This document shows positions 10,474 to 19,535 of a DNA stretch of 64,000 bases, piece after piece. The DNA comes from Camelus bactrianus (lineage: Eukaryota; Chordata; Mammalia; Artiodactyla; Camelidae). The notes beneath the pieces are model-generated. The model was not told where the DNA came from. It did no database searches and saw only the letters and a list, made by a program, of their open reading frames with translations. Positions within the stretch are counted from its first letter, which is position 1. Each line of letters starts with the position of its first letter. The DNA lies in NCBI RefSeq assembly GCF_048773025.1, contig NW_027413957.1, forward strand, positions 4,464,001 to 4,528,000, read 5' to 3'. The position numbers were made by a program, and so were the translations under genes.

Positions 10474-11163
10474 GATTCCTCAAAATACTAGGAATAGACT
10501 TACCGTATGACCCAGGAATCCCACTCCTGGGCATGTATCCAGAAGGAACCCTACTTCAAAATGACACCTGCACCCCAATGTTCATAGCAGCACTATTTAC
10601 AATAGCCAAGACATGGAAACAGCCTAAATATCCATTGACAGATGATTGGATAAAGAAAGAAGTGGTATATTTATACAATGGAATACTATTTGGCCATAAA
10701 AAAAGACAACATAACGCCATTTGCAGCAACTTGGATGACATTCTGGAGAATGTCATTCTAAGTGAAATAAGCCAGAAAGAGAAAGAAAAATACCATATGA
10801 GATTGCTCATATGTGGAATCTAAAAAAAAATGAACATAAAATACAAAACAGAAACAGACTCATAGACATAGAATACAAACTTGTAGTTGCCAGGGGGGAG
10901 GGGGATGGGAAGGGATAGACTGGAAGTTCAAAATTTGTAGATACTGACAGGCATATGTAGAATAGAAAAACAAGATTATACTGTATAGCACAGGGAAATA
11001 TATACAAGATCTTGTGGTAGCTCATGGTGAAAAACAATGTGACAATGAATATATGTATGTTCATATATAACTGGAAAATTGTGCTCTACGCTGGAAATTG
11101 ACACAACATTGTAAACTGACTATAACTCAATAAAACAAAATTTTTTAAATAATGTAAAAAAAT
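10474..11163 (+). mobile_element. Young L1 3' end, 5'-truncated
   Basis: The sequence covers the last part of ORF2 and the whole 3' UTR, ending 'gactataactcaataaaac' followed by an A-rich tail. A target-site duplication 'tgtctccccaa' occurs at 10463-10473 and 11164-11174, both within the MLT1 LTR. The 3' UTR contains a G-run (10889-10905) typical of mammalian L1. The insertion is younger than the LTR and belongs to the artiodactyl L1 lineage by sequence. Confidence 0.9.
10533..10823 (+). pseudogene. L1 ORF2p C-terminal fragment
   Basis: The open frame contains the ORF2p signature [25 protein letters not shown] over its first 41 residues or so. After that the genuine L1 frame ([16 protein letters not shown]) continues in a different reading frame, so a frameshift lies near 10660 and the rest of the open frame is not L1 protein. 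ORF2p supplies endonuclease and reverse transcriptase; only the C-terminal tail region remains here. Confidence 0.8.
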
Positions 11164-11674
11164 TGTCTCCCCAAAAGATTGAGTTGAAGTCCTAACCCCT
11201 AGTATCTCAGAAAGTGATCCTATTTGGCAATAGCATTGTTGCAGATGTAATTAATACAGAGGAAGTCACACTGGAGTAGAGTGGGCCCTCACTCAGTATC
11301 ATTGATGGCCTTATGAGAAGAGAGAGAGCTGGACACAGACAGAAACACACAGTGAGAAGGTCATGTGACAATGGAGGCAGAGACTGGAATGATGAAGTTA
11401 GAAGCCAAGGGAGGCCAAGGATTGCCAGGAATCACCAAAGCTAGGACAAAGAAAGGAAGTATTCACCGCTAAAGCCTTTAGAGGGAGCACAGCCCTGCTG
11501 CACCCTTGATTTTGGATTTCTAACTTCCAGAACTAAGAGAGAAAAAAATTTTTTTGTTGTAAACCATCAAGTGTGTGACACTTCGTTACAGCAGCTATGA
11601 GAAACTAGTACAGTTCTTCAGGCCATTTCAAAGGAGTAGAAAGGAAACAAAGAATGATCAAGTAGTAGGTGGTA

Positions 11675-11872
11675 GTGAACTTGGAAGAGCAGTGGGTTAG
11701 GCAGTCAGACGACCTGGGTTTGAGTCTGACTCTGTTGCTAATGTGTGATCCCGAACTGTGTAAAATTCAGTTTCCTCACCTGTATAATGGGAAGACAATA
11801 CTGCCTGGCCGGCTTATCTTACAAGACTGTTATCTGTTATCTGCCGTGAGGATCAATAAAATAACGCACTAG
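11675..11872 (+). mobile_element. MIR SINE
   Basis: The MIR order is clear: 'gcagtcagacgacctgggtt', 'cagtttcctcacctgtataa', 'ctgccgtgaggatcaataaa'. The element runs from the tRNA-like head into the core and 3' part. Confidence 0.75.
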
Positions 11873-12812
11873 AGCCATCTGAAATTTGTAAAATCAATCC
11901 AAATGTGAGGCATTACTACTACCATTAGATCGAGTCTCTTACTTGACTCAAATAAATTTAAATCTGATTCAAATAAACCCAGTGAAAATGGTTGGTTAAA
12001 AATAGCATCTAAAAATCTCAAATTTGGGGAATGTAGGTCCACTATGAAAGAGAAAAGCCCCAGTGTTCTGATTAAGATGAAGGAAAAATATTTAATTGGT
12101 CCCAGGTGCATGTGCATGTCTGCCTCCTGCAATATATCTAGTTTTGTTCTTTTGTTAACAATTCAGGATGTAAAAAATTAAGCCCATCTATTTTTTTAAA
12201 TATCTGAAATAATTGTTTCACCCTCCTGGCATTATTAGAAGGGAGTGAATTACTATTACCTATAAGAGTTTTTCTATAAAAGACTTCTTTTTCCAATTTT
12301 AAGTGACACTCTCACAAAGATCTTCTATGTTTAGTGAGTTTTAGTCACTTCCACCATGAAGAAAACATACAGAAGAGATCCCTTTTGTATAGGTTTTCAA
12401 GTCTGAGAATATAACACAAAAACAGAAAATGAGCCATAATTGGCTAAAGGTGACCCTTAGATACTCCCAAAATGGAAAGTTGAATCATTTTCTTAAATGA
12501 CAAAGAGGGAAGAGATTTAGCCCATTTCCATCCTCAAGCTCAGTTCCTTCAACAACCCCACTCATCACATATATGCATACAAAAGAGAGGGAAAGAAAAA
12601 CCTTTAATGTAGGGACTAAAAATAGATAGCGACTGCTTCAGGACCTGCAGGCACTACCTGCTCCCTGTGATGATTCATATTTTGATGATAAAGAATTCTA
12701 GGTATTCTCTATATGTAGTAGATCATCCTGACAGCTGATGATGAGATACAACAAGTCAAACCACTGTACAGCTTTCGTTTCCATCCCTCAAGGCGGTTCA
12801 ACATTGAATTAA
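11873..12812. other. Unassigned AT-rich stretch
   Basis: No gene, repeat family or obvious structure was recognised. Confidence 0.35.
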
Positions 12813-12825
12813 TAACTGGGATAAC

Positions 12826-12927
12826 GGGGGGTGGAGAATAGAGCTCAGTGGTAGAGCGTGTGTTTGGCGTGCATAAGGTCCTGGGTTCAATCCCCAGTAA
12901 CTCCACTAAGAAAAATAAATAGATAAG
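12826..12927 (+). mobile_element. Camelid Vic-type tRNA-derived SINE, complete
   Basis: This short SINE has an A box ('agctcagtgg', 12842-12851) and a perfect B box ('ggttcaatcc', 12884-12893) spaced as in a tRNA gene, then a short A/T-rich tail. Target-site duplications 'taactgggataac' (12813-12825) and 'taatggggataac' (12928-12940) match at 11 of 13 positions. The family is known from camelids and is transcribed by RNA polymerase III. No tRNA can be folded beyond the head, so it is not a functional tRNA gene. Confidence 0.93.
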
Positions 12928-12984
12928 TAATGGGGATAACAAAGAGAAAATATCTGTTTGAATAAAATAAGCATCCAATTAATG

Positions 12985-13090
12985 AAGATGAAGGAACTGA
13001 AGCTCAGAGAGATTAAATAACCAGGCCCACATCACAGACCTCAAAAGTGGTGAAGCTGGGCCTATACCTAGATCTGTCTCCATCATCTAT
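12985..13090 (-). mobile_element. MIR SINE fragment, reverse
   Basis: The run 'gaactgaagctcagagagat', then 'taaataaccaggcccacatc' and 'gtggtgaagctgggcc', is the reverse of the MIR head. Confidence 0.65.
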
Positions 13091-13140
13091 ATTTTCACTG
13101 GCTGATCTCTTAAAAAAAAACAGTAAATTGTTTCTTTTCA

Positions 13141-13268
13141 CCTCTCCCTCCCTCCCCTTCTCTTTCTCTTTCTCTTTCTCTTTCTCTTTCTCTTTCTCTT
13201 TCTCTTTCTCTTTCTCTTTCTCTCTCTCTCTCTCTCTCCCTCTCCCTCTTTCTTTTTCTCCCCCTCTT
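13141..13268 (+). repeat. 128-bp pure pyrimidine tract, (CTTTCT)n core
   Basis: There is not one purine on the plus strand from 13141 to 13268. The core (about 13158-13222) is a hexanucleotide array, followed by (TC)n and CCCTCT units. Homopyrimidine mirror-symmetric tracts like this can adopt triplex (H-DNA) structure and are mutation-prone. A Ser/Phe-rich open frame across it is an artefact. Confidence 0.97.
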
Positions 13269-14190
13269 GTCTTCCCTTACCAGAGCAGAGATTCAAGCTA
13301 CACAAATAAAAGGGAAACCATTAGCCAGAAAATGGTCAACACCCCAATCCAGGCCTGCCCTGGTTCTAGACATCACAGCTTCAGGGTATATATTCCACAA
13401 AAATTAAGATACCAGCCATACCCACAGAAAGGCCCTCCCAAGAAGATACATGGAGGCAAAGGGTACATCGGGGAGGGCCACAGACCGTAACAGAAGAGAG
13501 AGGAGCCCTTTCCCCACCCTCTCCTCATGCCAGCTGCCAAATGACCAAAGCCAAACAGATTCTTCCCGGAGAAGTGGTTCAAAGTAACTAGAGGGGTTCG
13601 GTTACTGGGGTTGGAAACTAGGTTATCAGATAGAGGGCTGGAGGGAAATTGTACCATTAGGCAAGGCTTTGGGGTCCATTTCCTATACTTGACTCAGAAG
13701 GAGTCCTTAGGCAGTTTCAGGCCTCTGCATGGTTCAAAGAACTCTGAGAAGCTAATGAAATAAGACTTTTGTCACTCCAGCCTTGACTGGCATGTGCGGT
13801 GGCTGGCCATCTGGCCTCCCTCCCGTGACTCACCACCATCGATTTCATTTTTACTTCAGTCTTTTGGGCCAACTTGGTGCTGGCATAGGAGGAATGACGG
13901 TTCCCAGGTACAACATCAGCATCAAAAGCAACTCCCAGTAGAAGCCGTAAACATTCCCTCTGTAGCTTTTCTTGCCTTAACTTAAACTCCAAGCTCTAAA
14001 AGTGTCATTGTCTAGCAACCCCCTAGTGGAGGCTGCTCATTTTCCCACAGCCCTCATCCATCCAGGCAGAAAGATAAGTTATCCCTCTCCCGGCTCCCGA
14101 GTGGAGCTTCCCTGAACCCTGCTTCGCAGCTCCCCTGTCGCTGAAGCCCACACCATCTGGTTAGTCCACCCTTTTCTCATCGTCCGCACT
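13269..14190. other. Unassigned stretch
   Basis: No gene or firm repeat match was found. Open frames on both strands lack recognisable domains. Confidence 0.35.
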
Positions 14191-14194
14191 GTCA

Positions 14195-14412
14195 CTTTGA
14201 AAAGGTGCGGAATACCTCCTGCGTGCCTGGCGTGGGGCTACGCACTTTGCACACGCTGTCCTGAGTAATCCTCACAACTGCTCTGTGGAGTGTTCATTCA
14301 TATCCACACGGGGTCGTGTGTCCTTCCCAAGGTCACATAAATAGCAAGCAGTTGCACCAGGTGTGAACCTAGGTCTGTCTGGTTCTGACGTCCATCTTAA
14401 CCATTAATCCGT
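14195..14412 (-). mobile_element. MIR SINE, reverse
   Basis: The plus strand shows 'ggcgtggggctacgcacttt', 'agtaatcctcacaactgctc', 'cccaaggtcacataaatagc' and 'aacctaggtctgtctggttc', which is a nearly full-length reverse MIR. Confidence 0.75.
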
Positions 14413-14429
14413 GTGGAGAATCAACAACA

Positions 14430-14890
14430 AGCCTCCATGGTAATTGCCATACTGGAGTGTATAAACGGTGCCAGGTGAAGACAGGGACAAAGACACGGAG
14501 AACCCACCTGGCGTAGCCAGTAAAGTTCGGAGAAGAGCTGAGCGGAGGGAGGAGGGGTAGCACCTGCAGGGTGCGGGACACGCTAAGGCATGGGTGTTCA
14601 CCCTGCGTTATGAGAAATGTGAGTGCTGGGTCTGGCTGGAATGTTGGGTCTACGTGAATGAGTAGCAAGGCTCAAGGAGACTTGAATACCTTGTGAGGGG
14701 GCACAAATGTCTCCTGAAGGCAGCGGGGATGGATCCACCTAAAGGTTTAAACCCAGGGACATGAGATTTGTACTTCTGAAAGCTCACCATGGCAACAGGG
14801 TGGATTTTAGGTGGGCAAGCTAGGAGGCAAGGAGGACAGTTAGATTATTATTTAGTCATCCAGGTGAGAGAGGATGGTGATCTTGTGATG
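14430..14890 (-). mobile_element. L2 LINE fragment, reverse
   Basis: The segments 'ggtctggctggaatgttggg', 'tcaccatggcaacaggg', 'caagctaggaggcaaggagg' and 'catccaggtgagagagga' follow the order of a reverse L2. Confidence 0.55.
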
Positions 14891-14894
14891 GATA

Positions 14895-15322
14895 TGCAGG
14901 AACAGATTCAAAAACTCTTAGAGAAAATTCAGTAAAATGGATAACTATAAAAGTAATGTACCAAAGCTTTTCCATATACAAATAATAACCATTTAGATCA
15001 TATAATGGAAGAAAAAATCCTATCATACTAGCAGCATAAAGTTAAAAAACACAAAGGACAACCTTAAGTAAATCCTTGGAATTGTCATTTTAAATAATCC
15101 GATGAATAAATCTATAAAGCTCTACAAAGGAGGTAAAAATATATTTGAATTAATGGAGAATGGTAGCTTGCTTTCAGATAGGAAGTCTCTACAGTGTAAA
15201 GATATGAATTCCCCATGTGCTAATCCATGCATTGAATGTCATCCCAACTAAAATTTCACCAGGAATTTTTTTGAGGAACCTGTTTCTAAAAGTCATCTGG
15301 AAGAATAAGAATGCAAGGCAAT
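14895..15322 (+). mobile_element. L1 ORF2 fragment (old)
   Basis: The stretch contains 'agtctctacagtgtaaagat', 'caattccc'-like and 'tcatcccaactaaaatttca' motifs and ends near 'catctggaagaataagaatg'. These correspond to the L1 ORF2 region downstream of the reverse transcriptase. It is heavily diverged and non-coding. Confidence 0.7.
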
Positions 15323-15324
15323 AT

Positions 15325-15590
15325 AAGGCAGTGGTTAAGATAACAGGCTTCTGAGTCAAAAAGACCAAGTTTCAGTCCACATAAGGCCCCTGCACGTGCC
15401 TGACAACCTGCTTCATGAACTACAGCAAGTTATTTAACCTCCCTGTCCCTCAATTTTCTTGTCTGTGAAATGGAGATGAGAGTATTTACCTTGTAAAGTA
15501 GTTGTCAGAATTAAATGAGCTAATACATGTAAATAAAGCACAGTGCCTTGTACATATTAAGGACTAAATAAATATCAGTTATTATGACTA
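15325..15590 (+). mobile_element. MIR SINE, near full length
   Basis: From 'aaggcagtggttaagataac' through 'acagcaagttatttaacctc' and 'gtctgtgaaatggagatgag' to 'taaatatcagttattatg', the whole MIR order is present. Confidence 0.85.
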
Positions 15591-15697
15591 ATGGAATGAT
15601 TAGGCAGAACTGTAAGAAATTGCCATTTTTGTGGGTCAAACACGATCAAATATTGGCAATTTCATATGATTTAATCTAATATGTATACATACTTTTA

Positions 15698-15698
<1 letters not shown>

Positions 15699-15732
<34 letters not shown>

Positions 15733-15733
15733 T
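15699..15733 (+). repeat. (GT)n/(AT)n microsatellite
   Basis: A short GT run passes into about 25 bp of pure AT repeat. Confidence 0.9.
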
Positions 15734-15734
15734 A

Positions 15735-15958
15735 AGACTTAATATTCCTCATATGTAAATAGTTCTACAATCTTGAAAGAAATCCCAGTAAGGAAATGAG
15801 CAAATAATACATCCAAGAAGTACACACTTTAAATGGCCAATAAATGTATAAACCGTGTTCTATGTTACTCACAATAAAAATATAGAAATTAAAATAATTA
15901 CGAGGTATTATTTTGTGCTTAGATCAGCAGTAATTTTGACAATATCGTAAGTATTTTC
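15735..15958 (+). mobile_element. L1 ORF2 fragment (old)
   Basis: The sequence 'aaatgagcaaataatacatc', 'taaatggccaataaatgtat' and 'aaattaaaataattacgagg' is a diverged version of the L1 ORF2 segment just after the fragment at 14895-15322. The intervening MIR and microsatellite may separate parts of one L1. Confidence 0.5.
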
Positions 15959-15999
15959 AAGGCTGTAGATTACAGGCAGTCCTACGCGCCACTGGCTCC

Positions 16000-16278
16000 T
16001 TACAATAGTGGCCACGAAGCATGGGTTTCAAGAGCCAAAGTACCTGGATTCCAGTCTCAACTTTACCACGAAACCCTCTGTGTGACTCTGGGCAGATAAT
16101 CATGCCTTTCTTTGCCTCACTTTACGTTTTAAAGTGAGGATGGTAACCGGGCTCTACCTCATAAAGGTTGCCGTGAGGACTAAACGAGCCCATCTACGTA
16201 GAGCACTGAGAACAGGGACTGGCTGGCTCACGGTAAGTACCATGGAGGTTTTTAAAAAATCATCATTATCATTATTAT
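16000..16278 (+). mobile_element. MIR SINE, near full length
   Basis: Landmarks are 'gtacctggattccagtctca', 'ctgtgtgactctgggcagat', 'ctacctcataaaggttgccg' and a 3' ATT-rich tail at 16262-16278. Confidence 0.8.
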
Positions 16279-16284
16279 TGGTGA

Positions 16285-17200
16285 AATTAAGCCACTGACC
16301 CAGTTCCCAAGGCCTCAGACCTGAAAGTCATCCTAGATGTGTCTCTATCACCCCCACATCCAAATGATTAAAATATCCCTCTGCAGTGAAAAAAAAAATT
16401 GCATTCATGTCTTTATTTCCATCATGACTGCCATTCAGGCTCTCAAAATTTCATCACCATCCCATAACTTTATAATTACATTCCATTTTTTCTGTATCTC
16501 CCCAGCCCACGAATCCATTTTTCCACACTACTACCTGGGTTTTCTTTCTTAAACTCTACACAGATCACATCCATCTCCTGCTCAAAAACCTGCAATGCCT
16601 CCCTAGTGCCTACAGAACAAAGCACGGAATTCAAGATCACCTAGAGTTCAGAATATGCACATTCATGGCTTTCTCCACATTCATGTGACTTTCCACATGC
16701 TGTTTCTTTTTTTAAGCTTAGGATGCTGTTTCTTCCATTCTCCATCTCTTCTGATCATACCCTTCATTAAGTCACAGTTCCAGAGCCACTTCCTCCATGA
16801 AGCCTTCTTTGATCCCTTGGTCATCAGTTCCAATCCTCACCCCTTGCCAAGTCAGACTGACTTTATTCTACACTCTAGACTTCCACAGCCCATTCATTGT
16901 TCATATTTCTTGTATTACTTACACCATCCTGTGTAGAGATGTTGTTTTTTTTTGTGGGGGGGAGAAATTAGATTTACTTATTTTTTTTTTAATGGAGGTA
17001 TTGTGAATTGAACCCAGGACCTGGTGCATGCTAAGCTCGGGCTCTACGACTGAGCTATCCCCTCCCCCACCATGTAGAGTTGTGATTGCGATTTGTTTGT
17101 CTTCTCCACGTGGATCCAAGTTCCTTATGAATAGGAACCATCTCTTTATTTATTCTTCTTCCCCACACTTAAGCACACAAATTGCCTTCTCTGAGATCAG
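16285..17200 (+). mobile_element. L2 LINE, split by a Vic SINE
   Basis: L2 segments follow in order: 'gacctgaaagtcatcctaga', 'catctcctgctcaaaaacc', 'tgcctccctagtgcctacag', 'cacttcctccatgaagcctt' and 'gttccttatgaataggaacc'. The Vic SINE at 16945-17072 interrupts the 3' UTR. Confidence 0.75.
16945..17072 (-). mobile_element. Camelid Vic-type SINE, reverse
   Basis: On the minus strand the A box and the B box 'ggttcaattc' are followed by an A-rich tail. Flanking duplications 'tgtagagatgttg' (16932-16944) and 'tgtagagttgtg' (17073-17084) mark the insertion into the L2 3' UTR. The extended tail carries the G/A-rich 3' segment of the longer Vic subtype. Confidence 0.93.
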
Positions 17201-17690
17201 TGCCTGTCTATTGAGTCAGATGCAACAAGATATTTGACATCATAGATCTTGTCAGTCCCCACCAAGTAATAAAAAGAGGTGACTTGTCTGTTTTCTGCTT
17301 TTGAGAAGATGGAATTCCTTCACAGAAACCAGGCCAAAATCCATCTAGGTGTTCCTCTAGCCAGCTTTGCATCCCCTGGGCTCTGTCACAGGGTATGAAT
17401 AATAGGCTATATACCAGCCAGAGTCTCTATCCCAGGCTCTTGTGTGGAAGGCAGAGGTCACAACAGGTTGAGAAGCAGCCCCTGGCTGGCCTTGCAGGGG
17501 GAGGAATTCTTCTGGGGATGTGCTGGCTTCTAAGTAAGCTGAAGCCCTGAATATACAGAGAAATGTTTGTAAAGATCAGCTTCTATTCAGGAGGTCATTT
17601 AGTTGCTCTGCTGCCCCTACCTAACAAGGTTATTCTCCCACAAAATTACAGCATATTCTGCTCTACCTTGGAAGTCACCAAATTAAGGTA
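17201..17690. other. Unassigned stretch
   Basis: No gene or repeat was recognised. Confidence 0.3.
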
Positions 17691-17706
17691 ATGGTTGGCC
17701 ATTTAT

Positions 17707-17861
17707 AGTATTATTTTGTTTTGGTTTTTGAGGGGGGAGGTGATTAGGTTTATTTATTTATTTGTTTATTTATTTATTTAATGGAGGTACTGGGGATTGA
17801 ATCCAGGACCTTGTGATTGCTAAGCATGTGCTCTATCACTGAGGTATACCCTCCCTGCTCC
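17707..17861 (-). mobile_element. Camelid Vic-type SINE, reverse, long subtype
   Basis: Minus-strand A and B boxes are followed by the long 3' part (TAAATAAA repeats, then the segment read on plus as 'gaggggggaggtgattaggt'). Duplications 'atggttggccatttat' (17691-17706) and 'atggttagccatttag' (17862-17877) match at 14 of 16. Confidence 0.95.
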
Positions 17862-17989
17862 ATGGTTAGCCATTTAGAATAAGAAAAATCTATACAAACA
17901 ACTGAATCAACTGTTGGGGCAGATACATCAATCCATAATATCCAGACAAAGTTTAGCACAATTATATAAACACAGAGTAAGCAAATGCA

Positions 17990-18232
17990 GATGTGTGATA
18001 GTGAAAAGAAGATGGGGGTTCAAGATCAAAGAGATATGAGCTTCATCCCTAACTTCACCACTTCTAGCTGTGTGACCTTGGATCCGTCACTTCCAGTCTT
18101 GAGCCCTGGGCCTTTCCTCATCTGTAAAATGGAGAAAAACAAATACTCACCTTTCAGGCTTGCAATAATGAGCTAATGTGATGGAAGTGCTTTAAAAAGT
18201 CTTCCATGAACCTCAGCTATCATGATTTTTGA
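17990..18232 (+). mobile_element. MIR SINE
   Basis: The run 'cacttctagctgtgtgacct' and 'tcctcatctgtaaaatggag', with 'cttgcaataatgagctaatg' and a 'cagctatcatgat' end, is a standard MIR. Confidence 0.85.
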
Positions 18233-18234
18233 AG

Positions 18235-18385
18235 CAGGAAGGCATTTAGAGATGATTTAGTACAATATTCTCCTTTTCCCAATGAAGAGACTTAGGCTTA
18301 AAGAAGTGACCGCACAGCTAGTAAGTGGTATATCTGGGTCTAGAGCCCAGTTCTCTCGTCCCTTGTGCTCTTGCTTCTGCCTAGA
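18235..18385 (-). mobile_element. MIR3-like SINE, reverse
   Basis: The run 'ggcatttagagatgatttag', then 'caatgaagagacttaggctt' and 'cacagctagtaagtggtat', is a reverse MIR of the type with the 'agatcatctagtccaa' 3' segment. It abuts the preceding MIR tail to tail. Confidence 0.7.
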
Positions 18386-18860
18386 CAAGGGAAGCCAGGT
18401 ACCTAGGTGTCTAACAGAACTTTGGACAAAATGGATTATATGCTTTGGGGCACTGAGTTAGCCACTCCTCCTGGAGAGAGAAATTGTTTTCTTAATACAT
18501 ACTCTTCTTCCTTAAGATCACTTCTCTAGACTTCCCAGAGAACACATTCAATCTACTGAGTCACTCTTGCCTGCAGCTCAGTGAGTCAGAATCTTATCTA
18601 TCCCCATCAGAAGTTCAATTTGTTGTCAGGAATAAGATGAAATGAAAAAGAGACACAAACGCACAGAGAGGCCATCACTTGCTTGTCCTTGGGGCATAAA
18701 GCAATTTGAATAGAGGAGCACTAAAGAGGAATGCAGTTGTTAATTTTGCTGCAGCGCTGGCGCCAGCTGTAGAAATAAAACTGCAAAATAAACGTAGAGC
18801 ATATCATCTGGGGTGCACAGCAGCCACACCCTGGCATTTGTGAGATGTATACAGAGAGGA
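18386..18860. other. Unassigned stretch with a palindrome
   Basis: Repeat-free as far as I can see. The interval 18640-18830 holds a perfect 12-bp palindrome 'gctggcgccagc' (18756-18767) with two retained CpGs nearby, inside AT-rich DNA with several AATAAA-like words. It could be a conserved regulatory block, but no alignment supports this here. Confidence 0.3.
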
Positions 18861-18864
18861 AGGG

Positions 18865-19115
18865 TATCTGACAGGAAGATAGGTGACCTAGATTCTAGTA
18901 TCCGTCCTACTAAGCAGTGTGCCCTTAGACATGTCCTTTAACCTCAAGGAACTTGTGGTCTTATCTGTAAGGTGAACAATGACACTAGCTCTGCCAGCCT
19001 TCTAAGACTGAGTAAGGTTCAAATGCAACACAGGTATGGTGTGCAGATTCAATGAAATAAGATATCAAAAGCCCCCACTCAGTGCCACATAGTCAGTTTC
19101 GCTCAGTAGAGATTA
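18865..19115 (+). mobile_element. MIR SINE, diverged
   Basis: The pieces 'ggtgacctagattctagtat', 'gtccttta' with 'acctc', 'cttatctgtaaggtgaacaa' and 'agattcaatgaaataagata' keep the MIR order. Confidence 0.6.
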
Positions 19116-19324
19116 ACAACTACTGCAATTAATGTTGCAATTAAGTTTGTCATTGTTTAGCACTTCTTTGTCATAGGACTACTTCTCCGTGGTGACTAGC
19201 AATAAAGCTTTCGTACCAAAAGGGACCACAGGTTAGTAAGAAGTAGAGGTAAAACAGGCAGAAAAAGTAAGGCAAGCTTCAGAGGCCACAGAGCATGGAG
19301 GGAAATCCCACAGCCTCTGGGGCA

Positions 19325-19535
19325 CTTGGATCGGACTTAGAAGTCAGGCTGTACCTCCCACTGCATCGGCAGACACAAGGCTCTTACCCCAGCCACGCCT
19401 CAGTCTGCTCATTTATAAACTGAGATCACAAGCCCTACTGCGTGGGAATGTTAGAAGGGCTGAATGAGATAGACTATAGAGTGCTTCAAATGCCTGGCAC
19501 AGAGAAACTGCTGGGTAACTTACTAAAGTGAGATG
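19325..19535 (+). mobile_element. MIR SINE, diverged
   Basis: The run 'cctcagtctgctcatttata', then 'gggctgaatgagatagacta' and 'caaatgcctggcacagagaa', matches MIR. Confidence 0.65.

Larger units (their letters stand above)
10446..11612 (+). mobile_element. MaLR (MLT1-type) solo LTR fossil, split by an L1
   Basis: The two halves (10446-10473 and 11164-11612) together read as one MLT1-like LTR: 'gttgaagtcctaaccc', 'gcagatgtaatt', 'gagtgggccctca', 'agaagccaagg', and an end of the 'gaaactagtaca' type. MaLR elements are ERVL relatives that inserted before or during early placental mammal evolution. This is a broken solo LTR with no internal viral region seen. The younger L1 at 10474-11163 lies inside it. 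Confidence 0.8.

Noticed and set aside
12826-12927. tRNA gene suggested by A and B boxes
   Set aside because: Only the tRNA-like head of a SINE with an A/T tail and target duplications; the same family recurs four more times here.
13047-13490. 147-codon plus-strand frame with a Phe-Ser repeat
   Set aside because: The repeat is the translated (CTTTCT)n tract; the flanks show no domain.
14010-14035. CTCF-like word 'cccctagtggaggctg'
   Set aside because: Only a partial match to the CTCF core; several such words occur by chance in a window of this size.
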